DNA of 64,000 bases from CAYJFG01 sp964369405. Its GTDB lineage: Bacteria; Bacillota; Clostridia; Oscillospirales; Acutalibacteraceae. The notes beneath the pieces are model-generated. The model had not been told where the DNA came from. It did not search any database and worked only from the letters and a program-made list of their open reading frames with translations. The stretch lies in assembly GCA_964369405.1 (NCBI GenBank), contig CAYJGB010000008.1, positions 1 through 64,000 of the forward strand. Reading direction: 5' to 3'. A program made the translations under genes and the position numbers. Shown one piece after another: positions 51,820 through 60,568 of the stretch; position 1 is the stretch's first letter; the number at the start of each line of letters is the position of its first letter.

Positions 51820-54800
51820 TTATCCTATTTGATTTGGATATTCCACATATACATCTGACAAATATAAATCCCCGTTTATGCTAATCCAAGCTTGAACACT
51901 TAATGATTTGTCTGCTGAAATATTTGTAGGTACAACAGCAACATAATTATATCGTCCATCGCCATTCATTACATAATGCTCTTTTACGTTTGAATCTATT
52001 GTAACACTATTGTCGGAATTAGTCAAGTAATTTGTTATTGATGTAGAGGCATTTTCCATATCAAGTGGATTTGTTGTACGATATACACCATATTTTATAA
52101 TATCTGTCGATTTATAACCTACTGCTGAAAGTGAATAATATATTTTAGCTGTTTGATTTATGTTATCTGTAGCGTATGATATATTAGTTACTTCTATTCC
52201 AGGTGTTATTTCCATTTGATTTTCTGCAAATATTGGCATTACTACTTCGTCACCATTTACTACAAATGAATATGTTTTACTTGTTGTTGCAGATACAACT
52301 GTATCATATAATTTCCAACCAATTACATCTTTAGTACCAGTATATTTTACAGTTGCTATTTGAGCATATTCAAAGTTGCTTTCTAAAGACTCTTCTTTAT
52401 ATACAGCTAAATCTGTTGCATCTTCTGATGTTAAATCTACTATAACCTCAAATATAGAAGGATTTAATGTATATGTAAGAGTTTTGTTTTCTGTAATATT
52501 GTTTAAATCCGATTGCACATAATTAGGTGCATACTCTTTATCTCTAAATAGAGGTATATCGCTTGGTATATAAGCATCTTCACCATATAAAACTTTTTGA
52601 GTAGATATTACTTCAGCATTTTCTGCATTTATAAATTCTACTGTTTTATATCCTTCCCAATCACCGTTATATTTAGCCCCTGATGGAGATGCATCAATTA
52701 TAAATAATGGGTTATCTTTATCTATTGTTAAATCGTTAGTTTGTTGCTGGTTTGAATTATTATTAAAGATAATATTTGTAGCCTCTTTAGGTACTTTTAG
52801 AGAATAATATTTTCCGTCTTGCACCATTTTAGTGCCTGTCCATTTTGGAACATCTAGTCCTCCACCCCAATAATATGCATAAGGAGTGCTCCATGAAGGT
52901 AGGTTTGTAGTGTCAAGATATATTGTTATAAAACCAGCTACGCTATCCATTTCTTCTAAGGCAGTTGATGTTAATGTATCTATTTCTGTTTTTGTTGTAG
53001 CGTTTCTAACATTTGTAATTGCTGTATCTTTAATTTGTGTTAACTGAGCATATTCTTCTTCTGTGAAGTCAGCAACGTTATAAGTATTGTAAGCAGTATT
53101 TATTGTTAAAATTGCAGCATCTATATCGATTGATAATAAGTTGTTAGCAATTTCGCTCATATCTGTTAATGCTTGCGTTTTTATAGTAGTTATTTGGCTA
53201 GCTGATGTGGCTGTGTTAATATCTACTATTGCTGAATTTTTAACATTTTCAAGTTGTGTTAACTCATCTGCTGTGAACTTTGATTTGTCGTATGAATCGT
53301 ATGCTGTGTTAACTTCTGCAATTGCTTGCTCTTTATCACTTGCTAATGCGTTATCCACTACAGTTTGCATATCTGCTATAGCTTTTGTTGCGATAGCGTT
53401 TATTTCAGTAATGTTAGTTGAATTGTTAATTGCTGTAATAGCAGTATCTTTAACTGAAGTGATGTCACTGTAAACTTCTGTAGTATAATCGTTTACATTG
53501 TAAGTGTTAAATGCAGTTGTTACTTCACTTGTTGCAGATTCTTTTGCATATTTAATTGTGTTTTTTTCTGCTGTGTCAAAAGCTGTTAATGCATTAGTTT
53601 TTAATGACTCTACTTGTTCTATTGTAGTAGCATTATTTATATCTGTAATTGCTGTGTTTTTAATGTTTGTAAATACTTCATATTCTGCAGTAGTATAATC
53701 ATTTTCATTATAACTTGAATACTTAGTGTTTATTTCTTCTATTGCACTAGCTTTTGTTTCGTCAAGTGGGAAAACCATCTCTTCCCATGTTCCTGTGTAC
53801 TTAGGTCCTGAGTTTGTATTAATAACAAATAATGGGGTTTCTTTGTTAAATGATAAGTCTGCTGTTTGTACGCTTCCACCATTTGTATTGAATATAACAT
53901 TGCTATATTCTGTACCTCTAGGGAATGTAAATTCTGCTATATCACCATTAATTGTCATTGCTTGACCTGGCCAAGTAGTTGAATCTGCTGCTGAATTCCA
54001 ATAGTGCACATTTACAGTACTCCAGTTTATCTCTGAATTATCAAAATATACAGTAGTAACGTCGTTCGGGTCGATTTTTTCATAAGTGTAATTTTTATTT
54101 ACTGTTTCTATGTCGTTAGTAGCAGTTAAAGTTACATTTACTGTTCCACCATATGGAGTATTTTCTCCAATAACAAAAGTATCTTTATTAACTGCTGTGA
54201 ATGGTTCACCGTTATCTACTGTAACAGTAGTAAAATCTGCACCTGTTAAGTTAACTGTAAGTGTTTGAGATTCTTCAAACTCTGATTGTCCTCTTAAGCC
54301 TAAAGTTATTGTGCTTCGTGGAGCTTCTATTAAAACTGTGCCAGTGCTACCTGTGTTAAAAGTAACAGAACCGTTTTGAACAATTGCATCAGAATCATCA
54401 TAAGCATTAATAACTTGTGTGCCGTTAGCAAATATTGATGATACATCAATACTTATATCTTGGTTTTCTGGTGCAAATAGTGTTACTACTACTTCATCTT
54501 GGTTTATACCGTCATCATAAGTTCTTGAGAAAGTGTAACCTGTTGAGCTATTTAACGCTGTAATTTGTTGATGGTCACCAGCACCTATAGACAAGTGGTT
54601 ATTTCTAAAAGAACCTACTTTTTGCCAATGTGCTAAAACTGCTTGATTAGTTGTGTCCCAGTTCATAAAACTTCTTAAGTGATGTCCAGGAGTATAACCT
54701 GCACCAGGTGCAAGCCCTATTGTAGGTCTGCTTGTTTCATCACCATAGAAGATTTCTATTCCACCAGGCATCATCATAAGAATTGAACCAGTGTGAATAT

Positions 54801-56163
54801 CGTTATCTCTTCTAAGATATGTATCGTGAGAAGATGAATATGATAATACATTAAAATCAGGGTCGCTGTTTAAAGTGTCTGCATAGTAACTAAAAGTGCT
54901 TTCAGCTGTTGATTCTGTTGGGAAACCTTTTTGTAAATCAAAGTTAATCATTGAGTCAAAACCATTATAGAAATAATCATCTTTACTAACTCCATGGTCC
55001 CAATGCTCGCCTGTCATCCAGAAGTCTAAATCATCAAGTGCTTTGTCGTGGTTCTCAGTTTTCCACTCTCTTAGTGCTTCAGTTGCTGCTTGTGAAAGTC
55101 TATTCAACACGTCCATTTCAACGTGTTTAACAGTATCTACTCTAAATCCGTCTACACCATAGTCACGTACCCATTGTGTAATCCAGTCTATTAAATAGCC
55201 ACTAACTGTATTAGATTCGCCATACATAGCAGACTTTGTTGCATAAGTTCCTTCGGCAGTCCATTTAGTTTTTAAATATTCTGGAATACCTACTTGAGTA
55301 GTATCACCAGTTTTAAAGTCTGGTAGACGTGATAAGTTACCGTCTGTATCTCCACCACCTGTAGTGTAGCCTGGTAATTTAGGAACTCTTTGCCAACTGC
55401 TACCCCACCAATTACTCCATGCTGATGTTTGTGAAGCGTCGTAATTCATGTAACCTTCGTAAGTTCCATTACTAAAATCTTTATAAGAATAATAGTAAGA
55501 ATCCCAACCGTTATCTAATGCACCAAAATTATATTCGTCCATATCATACATTGATGAATATCCAGAATGGTTAATTACAACGTCTAAAACAATTCTGATT
55601 CCATTTTCGTGTGCTGTGTCTACTAAAGTTTGAAAATCTTCTTTAGTTCCAAAGTTTTTATCTGTTTCTGTGTAGTCGCCTGCATAATATCCATGATAGC
55701 CAAAATGTGGAAAGTTATCAGATGCATTATCAAAACCAACCACATAGCCGTGAACTTGCTCATAAGGAGCAGATATCCAAATTGCATTTATACCTAAGTC
55801 GGTAAAATACCCTTCGTTAATCTTTTGAGTAACACCTGCAAAGTCGCCTCCTTGGAAAGATGCTTGACCTTCTTCTAGTGGGTCTAGGTAAACTTCGTTG
55901 CCAGCTGCATCTAAGCCTCTGTTGTAAGAATGGTCATTTGTTGTGTCGCCATTGAAAAAACGGTCAGTCATTAAAAAATAAACTGATGCGTTATCCCAAG
56001 AGAACACAGGTTGTGCCGGAGTAGAAACGGCAGTTTGTGATGCTGTTGTTTCTTCTTGCTGTGATGCCGCTTGAACTGTTGGCAAAGCACCTATAACGCA
56101 AGTTATAAGCATAGCAACAATTAATGTTAGCGAAATCGATTTTTTTAAAAATTTTCCTTTCAT
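51820..56163 (-). CDS. Giant secreted multimodular alpha-amylase (GH13)
   Basis: A 1447-residue secreted starch-degrading enzyme. Signal peptide 1-32. The GH13 domain has region I DVVINH (194-199), region II GFRVDTVKH with nucleophile Asp343, region III Glu386 in TGEHWD, and region IV SSHD with Asp447. After beta domains come a CBM26-like starch-binding module (about 703-793, VYFDNSEINW ... NTNSGPKYTGTWEE) and four helical repeats of about 63 residues (804-1056; NxYDYT--EY--L-NIK--AI--INNAT). A second CBM26-like module (about 1058-1145) and a C-terminal region of Ig-like character follow. No dockerin and no sortase motif were seen. It shares its transcript with the 41-residue peptide. Confidence 0.93.
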   Translation of the reverse strand: MKGKFLKKSISLTLIVAMLITCVIGALPTVQAASQQEETTASQTAVSTPAQPVFSWDNASVYFLMTDRFFNGDTTNDHSYNRGLDAAGNEVYLDPLEEGQASFQGGDFAGVTQKINEGYFTDLGINAIWISAPYEQVHGYVVGFDNASDNFPHFGYHGYYAGDYTETDKNFGTKEDFQTLVDTAHENGIRIVLDVVINHSGYSSMYDMDEYNFGALDNGWDSYYYSYKDFSNGTYEGYMNYDASQTSAWSNWWGSSWQRVPKLPGYTTGGGDTDGNLSRLPDFKTGDTTQVGIPEYLKTKWTAEGTYATKSAMYGESNTVSGYLIDWITQWVRDYGVDGFRVDTVKHVEMDVLNRLSQAATEALREWKTENHDKALDDLDFWMTGEHWDHGVSKDDYFYNGFDSMINFDLQKGFPTESTAESTFSYYADTLNSDPDFNVLSYSSSHDTYLRRDNDIHTGSILMMMPGGIEIFYGDETSRPTIGLAPGAGYTPGHHLRSFMNWDTTNQAVLAHWQKVGSFRNNHLSIGAGDHQQITALNSSTGYTFSRTYDDGINQDEVVVTLFAPENQDISIDVSSIFANGTQVINAYDDSDAIVQNGSVTFNTGSTGTVLIEAPRSTITLGLRGQSEFEESQTLTVNLTGADFTTVTVDNGEPFTAVNKDTFVIGENTPYGGTVNVTLTATNDIETVNKNYTYEKIDPNDVTTVYFDNSEINWSTVNVHYWNSAADSTTWPGQAMTINGDIAEFTFPRGTEYSNVIFNTNGGSVQTADLSFNKETPLFVINTNSGPKYTGTWEEMVFPLDETKASAIEEINTKYSSYNENDYTTAEYEVFTNIKNTAITDINNATTIEQVESLKTNALTAFDTAEKNTIKYAKESATSEVTTAFNTYNVNDYTTEVYSDITSVKDTAITAINNSTNITEINAIATKAIADMQTVVDNALASDKEQAIAEVNTAYDSYDKSKFTADELTQLENVKNSAIVDINTATSASQITTIKTQALTDMSEIANNLLSIDIDAAILTINTAYNTYNVADFTEEEYAQLTQIKDTAITNVRNATTKTEIDTLTSTALEEMDSVAGFITIYLDTTNLPSWSTPYAYYWGGGLDVPKWTGTKMVQDGKYYSLKVPKEATNIIFNNNSNQQQTNDLTIDKDNPLFIIDASPSGAKYNGDWEGYKTVEFINAENAEVISTQKVLYGEDAYIPSDIPLFRDKEYAPNYVQSDLNNITENKTLTYTLNPSIFEVIVDLTSEDATDLAVYKEESLESNFEYAQIATVKYTGTKDVIGWKLYDTVVSATTSKTYSFVVNGDEVVMPIFAENQMEITPGIEVTNISYATDNINQTAKIYYSLSAVGYKSTDIIKYGVYRTTNPLDMENASTSITNYLTNSDNSVTIDSNVKEHYVMNGDGRYNYVAVVPTNISADKSLSVQAWISINGDLYLSDVYVEYPNQIG

Positions 56164-56466
56164 AAGTACACCCTTTCATTATTTCAAAAAATTTAAGACT
56201 ATATAATTATACCTTTTTATTGGTAAACCGTATACGTCAAAATCTGACAAAATATTAACAAACTATGAACGAAATTTGGATTAATTCTACACGTGCATTG
56301 ATGTTGTTATAAAAAACATACAACACATACAAAAAAACACTATTTTAGTTGTAACATTAAACGCAACTACTACGATATATTTAGTTTTAAAGTATTTTAT
56401 ACTTAATTAATACTAAAAATTTACCATTCTTACACTAATTAATTATCACTATAATAAAAATGAAAA
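56164..56466. other. Upstream region of the amylase gene
   Basis: About 300 AT-rich bases. On the minus strand a TATAAT (56207-56212) lies about 45 bases before the amylase ATG, preceded by TTGACG at a spacing of 23, too long for a good promoter. GAAAGGGTG is the ribosome site. No convincing catabolite-control operator was found. Confidence 0.4.
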
Positions 56467-56500
56467 AAGATTGATACAAGGTCTAATTTGTATCAATCTT
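56467..56500 (-). terminator. Terminator of the feo operon
   Basis: AAGATTGATACAA pairs with TTGTATCAATCTT around an 8-base loop, 17 bases beyond the last feo gene. The minus-strand flank is TTTTTTCATTTT. Confidence 0.85.
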
Positions 56501-56516
56501 ATTATCTCATGTTAAG

Positions 56517-56732
56517 TTATTTTTCATCTATATCAAAATTTATAAGCTCATCATATGTTTTAGATGTATCTACAGTATCCTCTGTATTATTACAGTTGCA
56601 ATCTTTCTTACTGCAATCTTTAGAACTTGAGCAACCAATGCACTTAGCACCGTTTTTCTTAGCTCTAACTATATACCAAATTGCAATTGCTAGTATTGCC
56701 ACTATTATACCACCGATTATGTAGTCTTGCAT
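56517..56732 (-). CDS. FeoB-associated Cys-rich membrane protein
   Basis: A 71-residue protein with one membrane helix (about 4-23) followed by a Cys-rich cytoplasmic segment, CIGCSSSKDCSKKDCNC, and an acidic tail. This matches the small FeoB-associated Cys-rich family usually encoded right after feoB in Firmicutes. It may bind or hand over iron, or take the place of FeoC; direct evidence for the family is scarce. It begins 12 bases after feoB. Confidence 0.9.
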   Translation of the reverse strand: MQDYIIGGIIVAILAIAIWYIVRAKKNGAKCIGCSSSKDCSKKDCNCNNTEDTVDTSKTYDELINFDIDEK

Positions 56733-56744
56733 TTTAACACCTTC

Positions 56745-58754
56745 TTATGCTTTGCTTGATTTTGTAGAACTTAGAGCATAATCATCTAGCTTTTTATTTC
56801 CTTTTTTAATTAGTACTACAACTATAGCTACCATTGCAAGTACTGCGATTAATCCACCAATAAATGCATCTCCTAAAGAACCAGTAGTGATAATTGTACC
56901 TATTTGGTAAACTAAGAATGAGATTACATATCCAGTGCCTAGTTGAAGGGCAATTCCTCCAAATAACCATTTTTTGCTTTGCATTTCTGCATTCATAGCA
57001 CCAATAGCTGCAAAACAAGGTGGTGTAAATAAGTTGAACATTAAGTAAGCTAACGCAGCAACTGATGAAATTCCTATAATTGAAGCGATTTCAGTAGCAC
57101 CGTCTACTATAGCTAATTCGTCAACATCAATAAAGTTAGTAATACCATATACAACTGCTAAAGTACCAACTACATTTTCTTTTGCTATAAAACCAGTAAT
57201 TGCTGCTGCTGCAAGTTGCCATACACCAAAGCCTAGAGGAATAAATAATACAGCAAACGGAGTTGCAATTGTTGCTAGTATAGATGTGCTTTCCATACCT
57301 TCTTCTACTAGTTGGAATTGCCAGTTGAAACTTTGCATAATTTGAACTAATGCGTTACAAACAAGAATTATTGTACCTGCTTTTATAATAAATGCTTTAG
57401 CTCTGTCAAGCATAGATAATGAAGCTGTTTTTAAGCTAGGAGCTTTATATTCTGGAAGTTCCATAATAAAGAAACTTTTTCTTGATTTATTAGCAGTTAT
57501 TTTTTGAATTAGTAAAGCGCCTAATATTATGAATAATATACCAGCGAAATACATTAAAGTACCAACCCATGCAGCGTCTGAGAAGAATGCTCCAGCAAAT
57601 AAAGCGATAACTGGAAGTTTAGCACCACAAGGCATAAATGGTGTAAGCATAGCAGTAGTTCTGCGTTCTCTTTCGTTACGAATTGTACGAGATGCCATTA
57701 CACCAGGGATAGCACAACCAGTACCTATAACCATAGGGATAATTGATTTACCAGATAAGCCAACTTTTTTGAATATTGGGTCCATAACTACAGCAACACG
57801 TGCCATATAACCACAGTCTTCAAGTAAAGCAATAAGGAAGTACATAACCATTACAAGTGGCAAGAAACCAACAACAGCACCGAAGCCATCTATAATACCA
57901 CCTACTAGTAGAGATTCTAAGAATGGGTTAGCGTTCATACTCTCTAGCTGAGTAGCAGTCCAAGCACTAAAAGTTTCTATCCAGCCTACAAGGAAATCAG
58001 CAATTAGTGGACCTAATAATGTTTGAGATATATAGAACACACCAAACATAACAGCTGCGAATATTGGAATACCTAGTATTTTATGTGCAATTATTGCATC
58101 TATTTTATCTTGAGTAGTTTTTTGGCTAGTTAAAATTTCTCTTTTTTCAACTTTTTTAACAACACTGTTTACAAAATCAAAACGGTTTTTATCTGCATCG
58201 ATAACAGCTTTTTTACTATGTAAATCTATTTGACCTTGTGTAAATGGAGCAGGTTGTTTTTTACCAGAAACTTCTATAACTGCTTTTATTAAATTTTCTA
58301 GCCCTTTAGAAGATGCAGAAACTGTTTCTACAACTGGACATGAAAGTTGTTTTGATAATAATTTAACATTTATTTTGGTTTTCTTTTTTTCGCTTAAGTC
58401 AACTTTGTTTAAAGCAACAACTACTGGTATACCAAGTTCTAAAAGTTGAGTTGTAAAGAAAAGGCTACGACTTAAATTAGTTGCATCAACAATGTTGATT
58501 ATAACATCTGGATTTTCTTTTTTTACAAATGCACTTGTAATACTTTCTTCAGATGTAAAAGGTGACATAGAATATGCACCTGGTAAGTCAATAGCGATAA
58601 GCTGTGCATTACCACTATAACTTTTTTTAATTGGTGCTGATTTTTTATCAACTGTAACACCAGCCCAGTTACCCGCATGTTCGTTTTTACCTGTAATTGC
58701 GTTATACAGGGTGGTTTTACCACTGTTTGGATTTCCCGCTAAGGCTATTCTCAT
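56745..58754 (-). CDS. feoB: Ferrous iron transporter FeoB
   Basis: The 669-residue Fe(II) transporter has an N-terminal GTPase (G1 GNPNSGKTT at 7-15, G3 DLPGAYS, G4 NKVD) and a membrane domain with gate motifs around GFLPLVMVMYFLIALLEDCGYM and MPCGAKLPVIAL, the latter containing the conserved Cys. The NSGKT form of the P-loop differs slightly from the common NxGKST. Length is near the family norm without a C-terminal extension. AGGAGG precedes the ATG. A TTAG-N6-CTAA dyad lies in the 114-base gap to feoA. Confidence 0.96.
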   Translation of the reverse strand: MRIALAGNPNSGKTTLYNAITGKNEHAGNWAGVTVDKKSAPIKKSYSGNAQLIAIDLPGAYSMSPFTSEESITSAFVKKENPDVIINIVDATNLSRSLFFTTQLLELGIPVVVALNKVDLSEKKKTKINVKLLSKQLSCPVVETVSASSKGLENLIKAVIEVSGKKQPAPFTQGQIDLHSKKAVIDADKNRFDFVNSVVKKVEKREILTSQKTTQDKIDAIIAHKILGIPIFAAVMFGVFYISQTLLGPLIADFLVGWIETFSAWTATQLESMNANPFLESLLVGGIIDGFGAVVGFLPLVMVMYFLIALLEDCGYMARVAVVMDPIFKKVGLSGKSIIPMVIGTGCAIPGVMASRTIRNERERRTTAMLTPFMPCGAKLPVIALFAGAFFSDAAWVGTLMYFAGILFIILGALLIQKITANKSRKSFFIMELPEYKAPSLKTASLSMLDRAKAFIIKAGTIILVCNALVQIMQSFNWQFQLVEEGMESTSILATIATPFAVLFIPLGFGVWQLAAAAITGFIAKENVVGTLAVVYGITNFIDVDELAIVDGATEIASIIGISSVAALAYLMFNLFTPPCFAAIGAMNAEMQSKKWLFGGIALQLGTGYVISFLVYQIGTIITTGSLGDAFIGGLIAVLAMVAIVVVLIKKGNKKLDDYALSSTKSSKA

Positions 58755-58789
58755 TTTAAAACCTCCTAAATTTATTTAATTCATTCTTA

Positions 58790-58803
58790 TTAGTATTGAC
58801 TAA
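58790..58803. promoter_or_regulatory. DtxR-type operator candidate 3 (feoA-feoB gap)
   Basis: TTAG-TATTGA-CTAA. Read on the minus strand it is ACAGGTTAG-N6-CTAAT, sharing AGGTTAG-N6-CTAAT with the site at 59140-59153. It could control feoB separately. Confidence 0.5.
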
Positions 58804-58868
58804 CCTGTACTTTCAAAAAAACTCAACTACTTATTAAAGTATATTAAGTTTTTGTGTTTTTATTACTT

Positions 58869-59084
58869 CTATTTTACTAGAATTGCCTGTGCTAAATTTT
58901 TATCCACGTTATAACGTCCATCCTTTATTGCTAAAGTGTAGCTGCTACCTATAGTAGATACAATTACTATAGTTTCTCCTTTGTAACAACCTAATGTGAA
59001 TAAAAAACTTTTTAACTCTTCATCATCAGTATCAATGTCAATTATCGTGTACTCATTGCCTACTTTGCCTTGAGCTAAAGTCAT
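58869..59084 (-). CDS. feoA: Ferrous iron transport protein FeoA
   Basis: A 71-residue SH3-like protein (start MTLAQGKVGNEYTIIDID, LGCYKGETIVIVS core, end AQAILVK) of the FeoA family. It is a small cytoplasmic partner needed for FeoB activity. It is the first gene of the feo operon. AGGAGGGC precedes the ATG. Confidence 0.93.
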   Translation of the reverse strand: MTLAQGKVGNEYTIIDIDTDDEELKSFLFTLGCYKGETIVIVSTIGSSYTLAIKDGRYNVDKNLAQAILVK

Positions 59085-59139
59085 TTTCAGCCCTCCTAAA
59101 ATAAAATAATTTAATTAAATTAAAGCATAATTATACAGG

Positions 59140-59153
59140 TTAGATTTAACTAA
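59140..59153. promoter_or_regulatory. DtxR-type operator candidate 1
   Basis: TTAG-ATTTAA-CTAA, extended as ACAGGTTAG-N6-CTAATTAT. It lies just downstream of the expected feoA transcription start on the minus strand, a position that would block elongation or initiation. Confidence 0.55.
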
Positions 59154-59164
59154 TTATACATTAT

Positions 59165-59193
59165 ATGTTAGCAAATACTAACTTGATTGTCAA
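59165..59193 (-). promoter_or_regulatory. Promoter of the feo operon
   Basis: On the minus strand TTGACA (59193-59188) and TAACAT (59170-59165) are separated by 17 bases. The -10 and spacer overlap the dyad at 59168-59181. Confidence 0.65.
59168..59181. promoter_or_regulatory. DtxR-type operator candidate 2
   Basis: TTAG-CAAATA-CTAA, part of the longer dyad GTTAG-N6-CTAAC. It sits across the spacer and -10 of the feo promoter, the classical site for an iron- or manganese-dependent repressor of the DtxR/IdeR/MntR family, whose known sites contain TTAGG/CCTAA half-sites. Confidence 0.6.
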
Positions 59194-59319
59194 GCTATTT
59201 TTCTTCTCTTTTTCTTTTTTATGAGTTAATTCGACTTTTTTTATAGTAGTACATTCTTTTTTGTACAACTTTACTTTTGTCATGTGCTTTATATCCTTGT
59301 TTTTTTTTTTGCTTTATGG

Positions 59320-59325
59320 TATAAT
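59320..59325 (+). promoter_or_regulatory. Extended -10 promoter of the membrane-protein/pyr genes
   Basis: TGG-TATAAT at 59317-59325, 47 bases before the ATG at 59372. A poor -35 (CTTGTT) precedes it, so the extended -10 may carry most of the activity. Confidence 0.5.
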
Positions 59326-59371
59326 TTAGTTAGCTGAAATTACTAATATATTTTTTTAGGAGAACTTTATT

Positions 59372-60553
59372 ATGAATTATTTATCTAAAAAAGTTTTTAT
59401 TGTTAAAACTTTATTTGTTGTTATAGCTGTTATGCTCTTGTCTTCTATAAATGTTTTTGCAATATCTGTTACTTATAGTTTGAAAGATATTGGCATTTCT
59501 TTAACTCTTCCAGAAAATGTAAACACTATAACTAGAGAAAACAAAAGCACTGATGATGTTTTTCACGAAGTTATGAGTTATGAAGATGCTCAAAAATATA
59601 TGAACGATAATAATATATATTTAATTGCTACGGCTTTTGATTTTTCGTACACTCTTGAACTTCAGATGGTAAAGTCAGATAAATCTGATGATTCTTATTT
59701 GAATGATAAAATTTTAGAAAACACTTCTAATACTGAATTAACAACTTCTCAAATAGGGGATATTGATTACTATATGTATAAGTCAAGCACTCAAGATGAA
59801 AATGGTACTACTACATACGTTGTAAATGCATCTACTCTTCAAAACGGAGAAGAGTTTACATTAAAAATCTTATCTCAAGGCGATGAGGTTACTCAAGAGG
59901 AAATGACTGTTTTTAATGATGTGTTAACTTCAACCGAATATACAACTCCAACACCTATAACTGACACTCAAGAAGCAACTACTGCGATTGATAATACTCA
60001 AACTGGTAATAATATTAATGTAGCATCTATTGTGATAAATTTAGTTGTATCTGTAGCAATTCTTGCTATTATACTAGGAGTAATAGTATATGCTAAAACA
60101 AATAGAAGAAATGCTATTAATGTACAAGTTAACTCTAGTAGTGATGTAGATGATACTCAAAACACGTTCATAGATGACTTTTATGATGAAGTTTCTAGTC
60201 AGTCTAGTCGCAAAAGTGATGTGTATGATGCAAATTATTCTTCATCTGGAAAAAAACGTGCTAAAGCTATAAGATTAGAAATAGAAGTACCGGCAGATAA
60301 AATAAGAGTTACAAAAGAAAGTAAACGAATAAAGAGAAAAATGGAAGAAGAAAAAGATAGTGTTGTTTTGACAAATAGTAATAATGAAGATTTTGATGAA
60401 GATATAAAAGAAGATTTTGTAGATATAGAAAGTAGTTCTAAAAATGTAGAGGAAATAAAAGATACTAATAGGAAAGTTGAAAGAGAATTTGTAGGGCAAG
60501 ATGTTATAGTGCAAGAGTTTGAAAAAGATGATTATTGGGATAAATACAGATAA
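59372..60553 (+). CDS. Exported single-pass membrane protein of unknown function
   Basis: A 393-residue protein with a signal peptide (1-30, ending NVFA), an extracellular domain of about 160 residues beginning VTYSLKDIGISLTLPENV, a Thr-rich linker (190-215), a membrane helix (218-241) and a long charged cytoplasmic tail (242-393) rich in Ser, Asp, Lys and Glu. No known family was recognised; the SLKDIGISLTLP opening resembles small exported clostridial proteins of unknown role. It precedes pyrC by 15 bases and may be co-transcribed with it, though no functional link to pyrimidine synthesis is apparent. Confidence 0.75.
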   Translation: MNYLSKKVFIVKTLFVVIAVMLLSSINVFAISVTYSLKDIGISLTLPENVNTITRENKSTDDVFHEVMSYEDAQKYMNDNNIYLIATAFDFSYTLELQMVKSDKSDDSYLNDKILENTSNTELTTSQIGDIDYYMYKSSTQDENGTTTYVVNASTLQNGEEFTLKILSQGDEVTQEEMTVFNDVLTSTEYTTPTPITDTQEATTAIDNTQTGNNINVASIVINLVVSVAILAIILGVIVYAKTNRRNAINVQVNSSSDVDDTQNTFIDDFYDEVSSQSSRKSDVYDANYSSSGKKRAKAIRLEIEVPADKIRVTKESKRIKRKMEEEKDSVVLTNSNNEDFDEDIKEDFVDIESSSKNVEEIKDTNRKVEREFVGQDVIVQEFEKDDYWDKYR

Positions 60554-60568
60554 ACGGAGGTAATAAAA

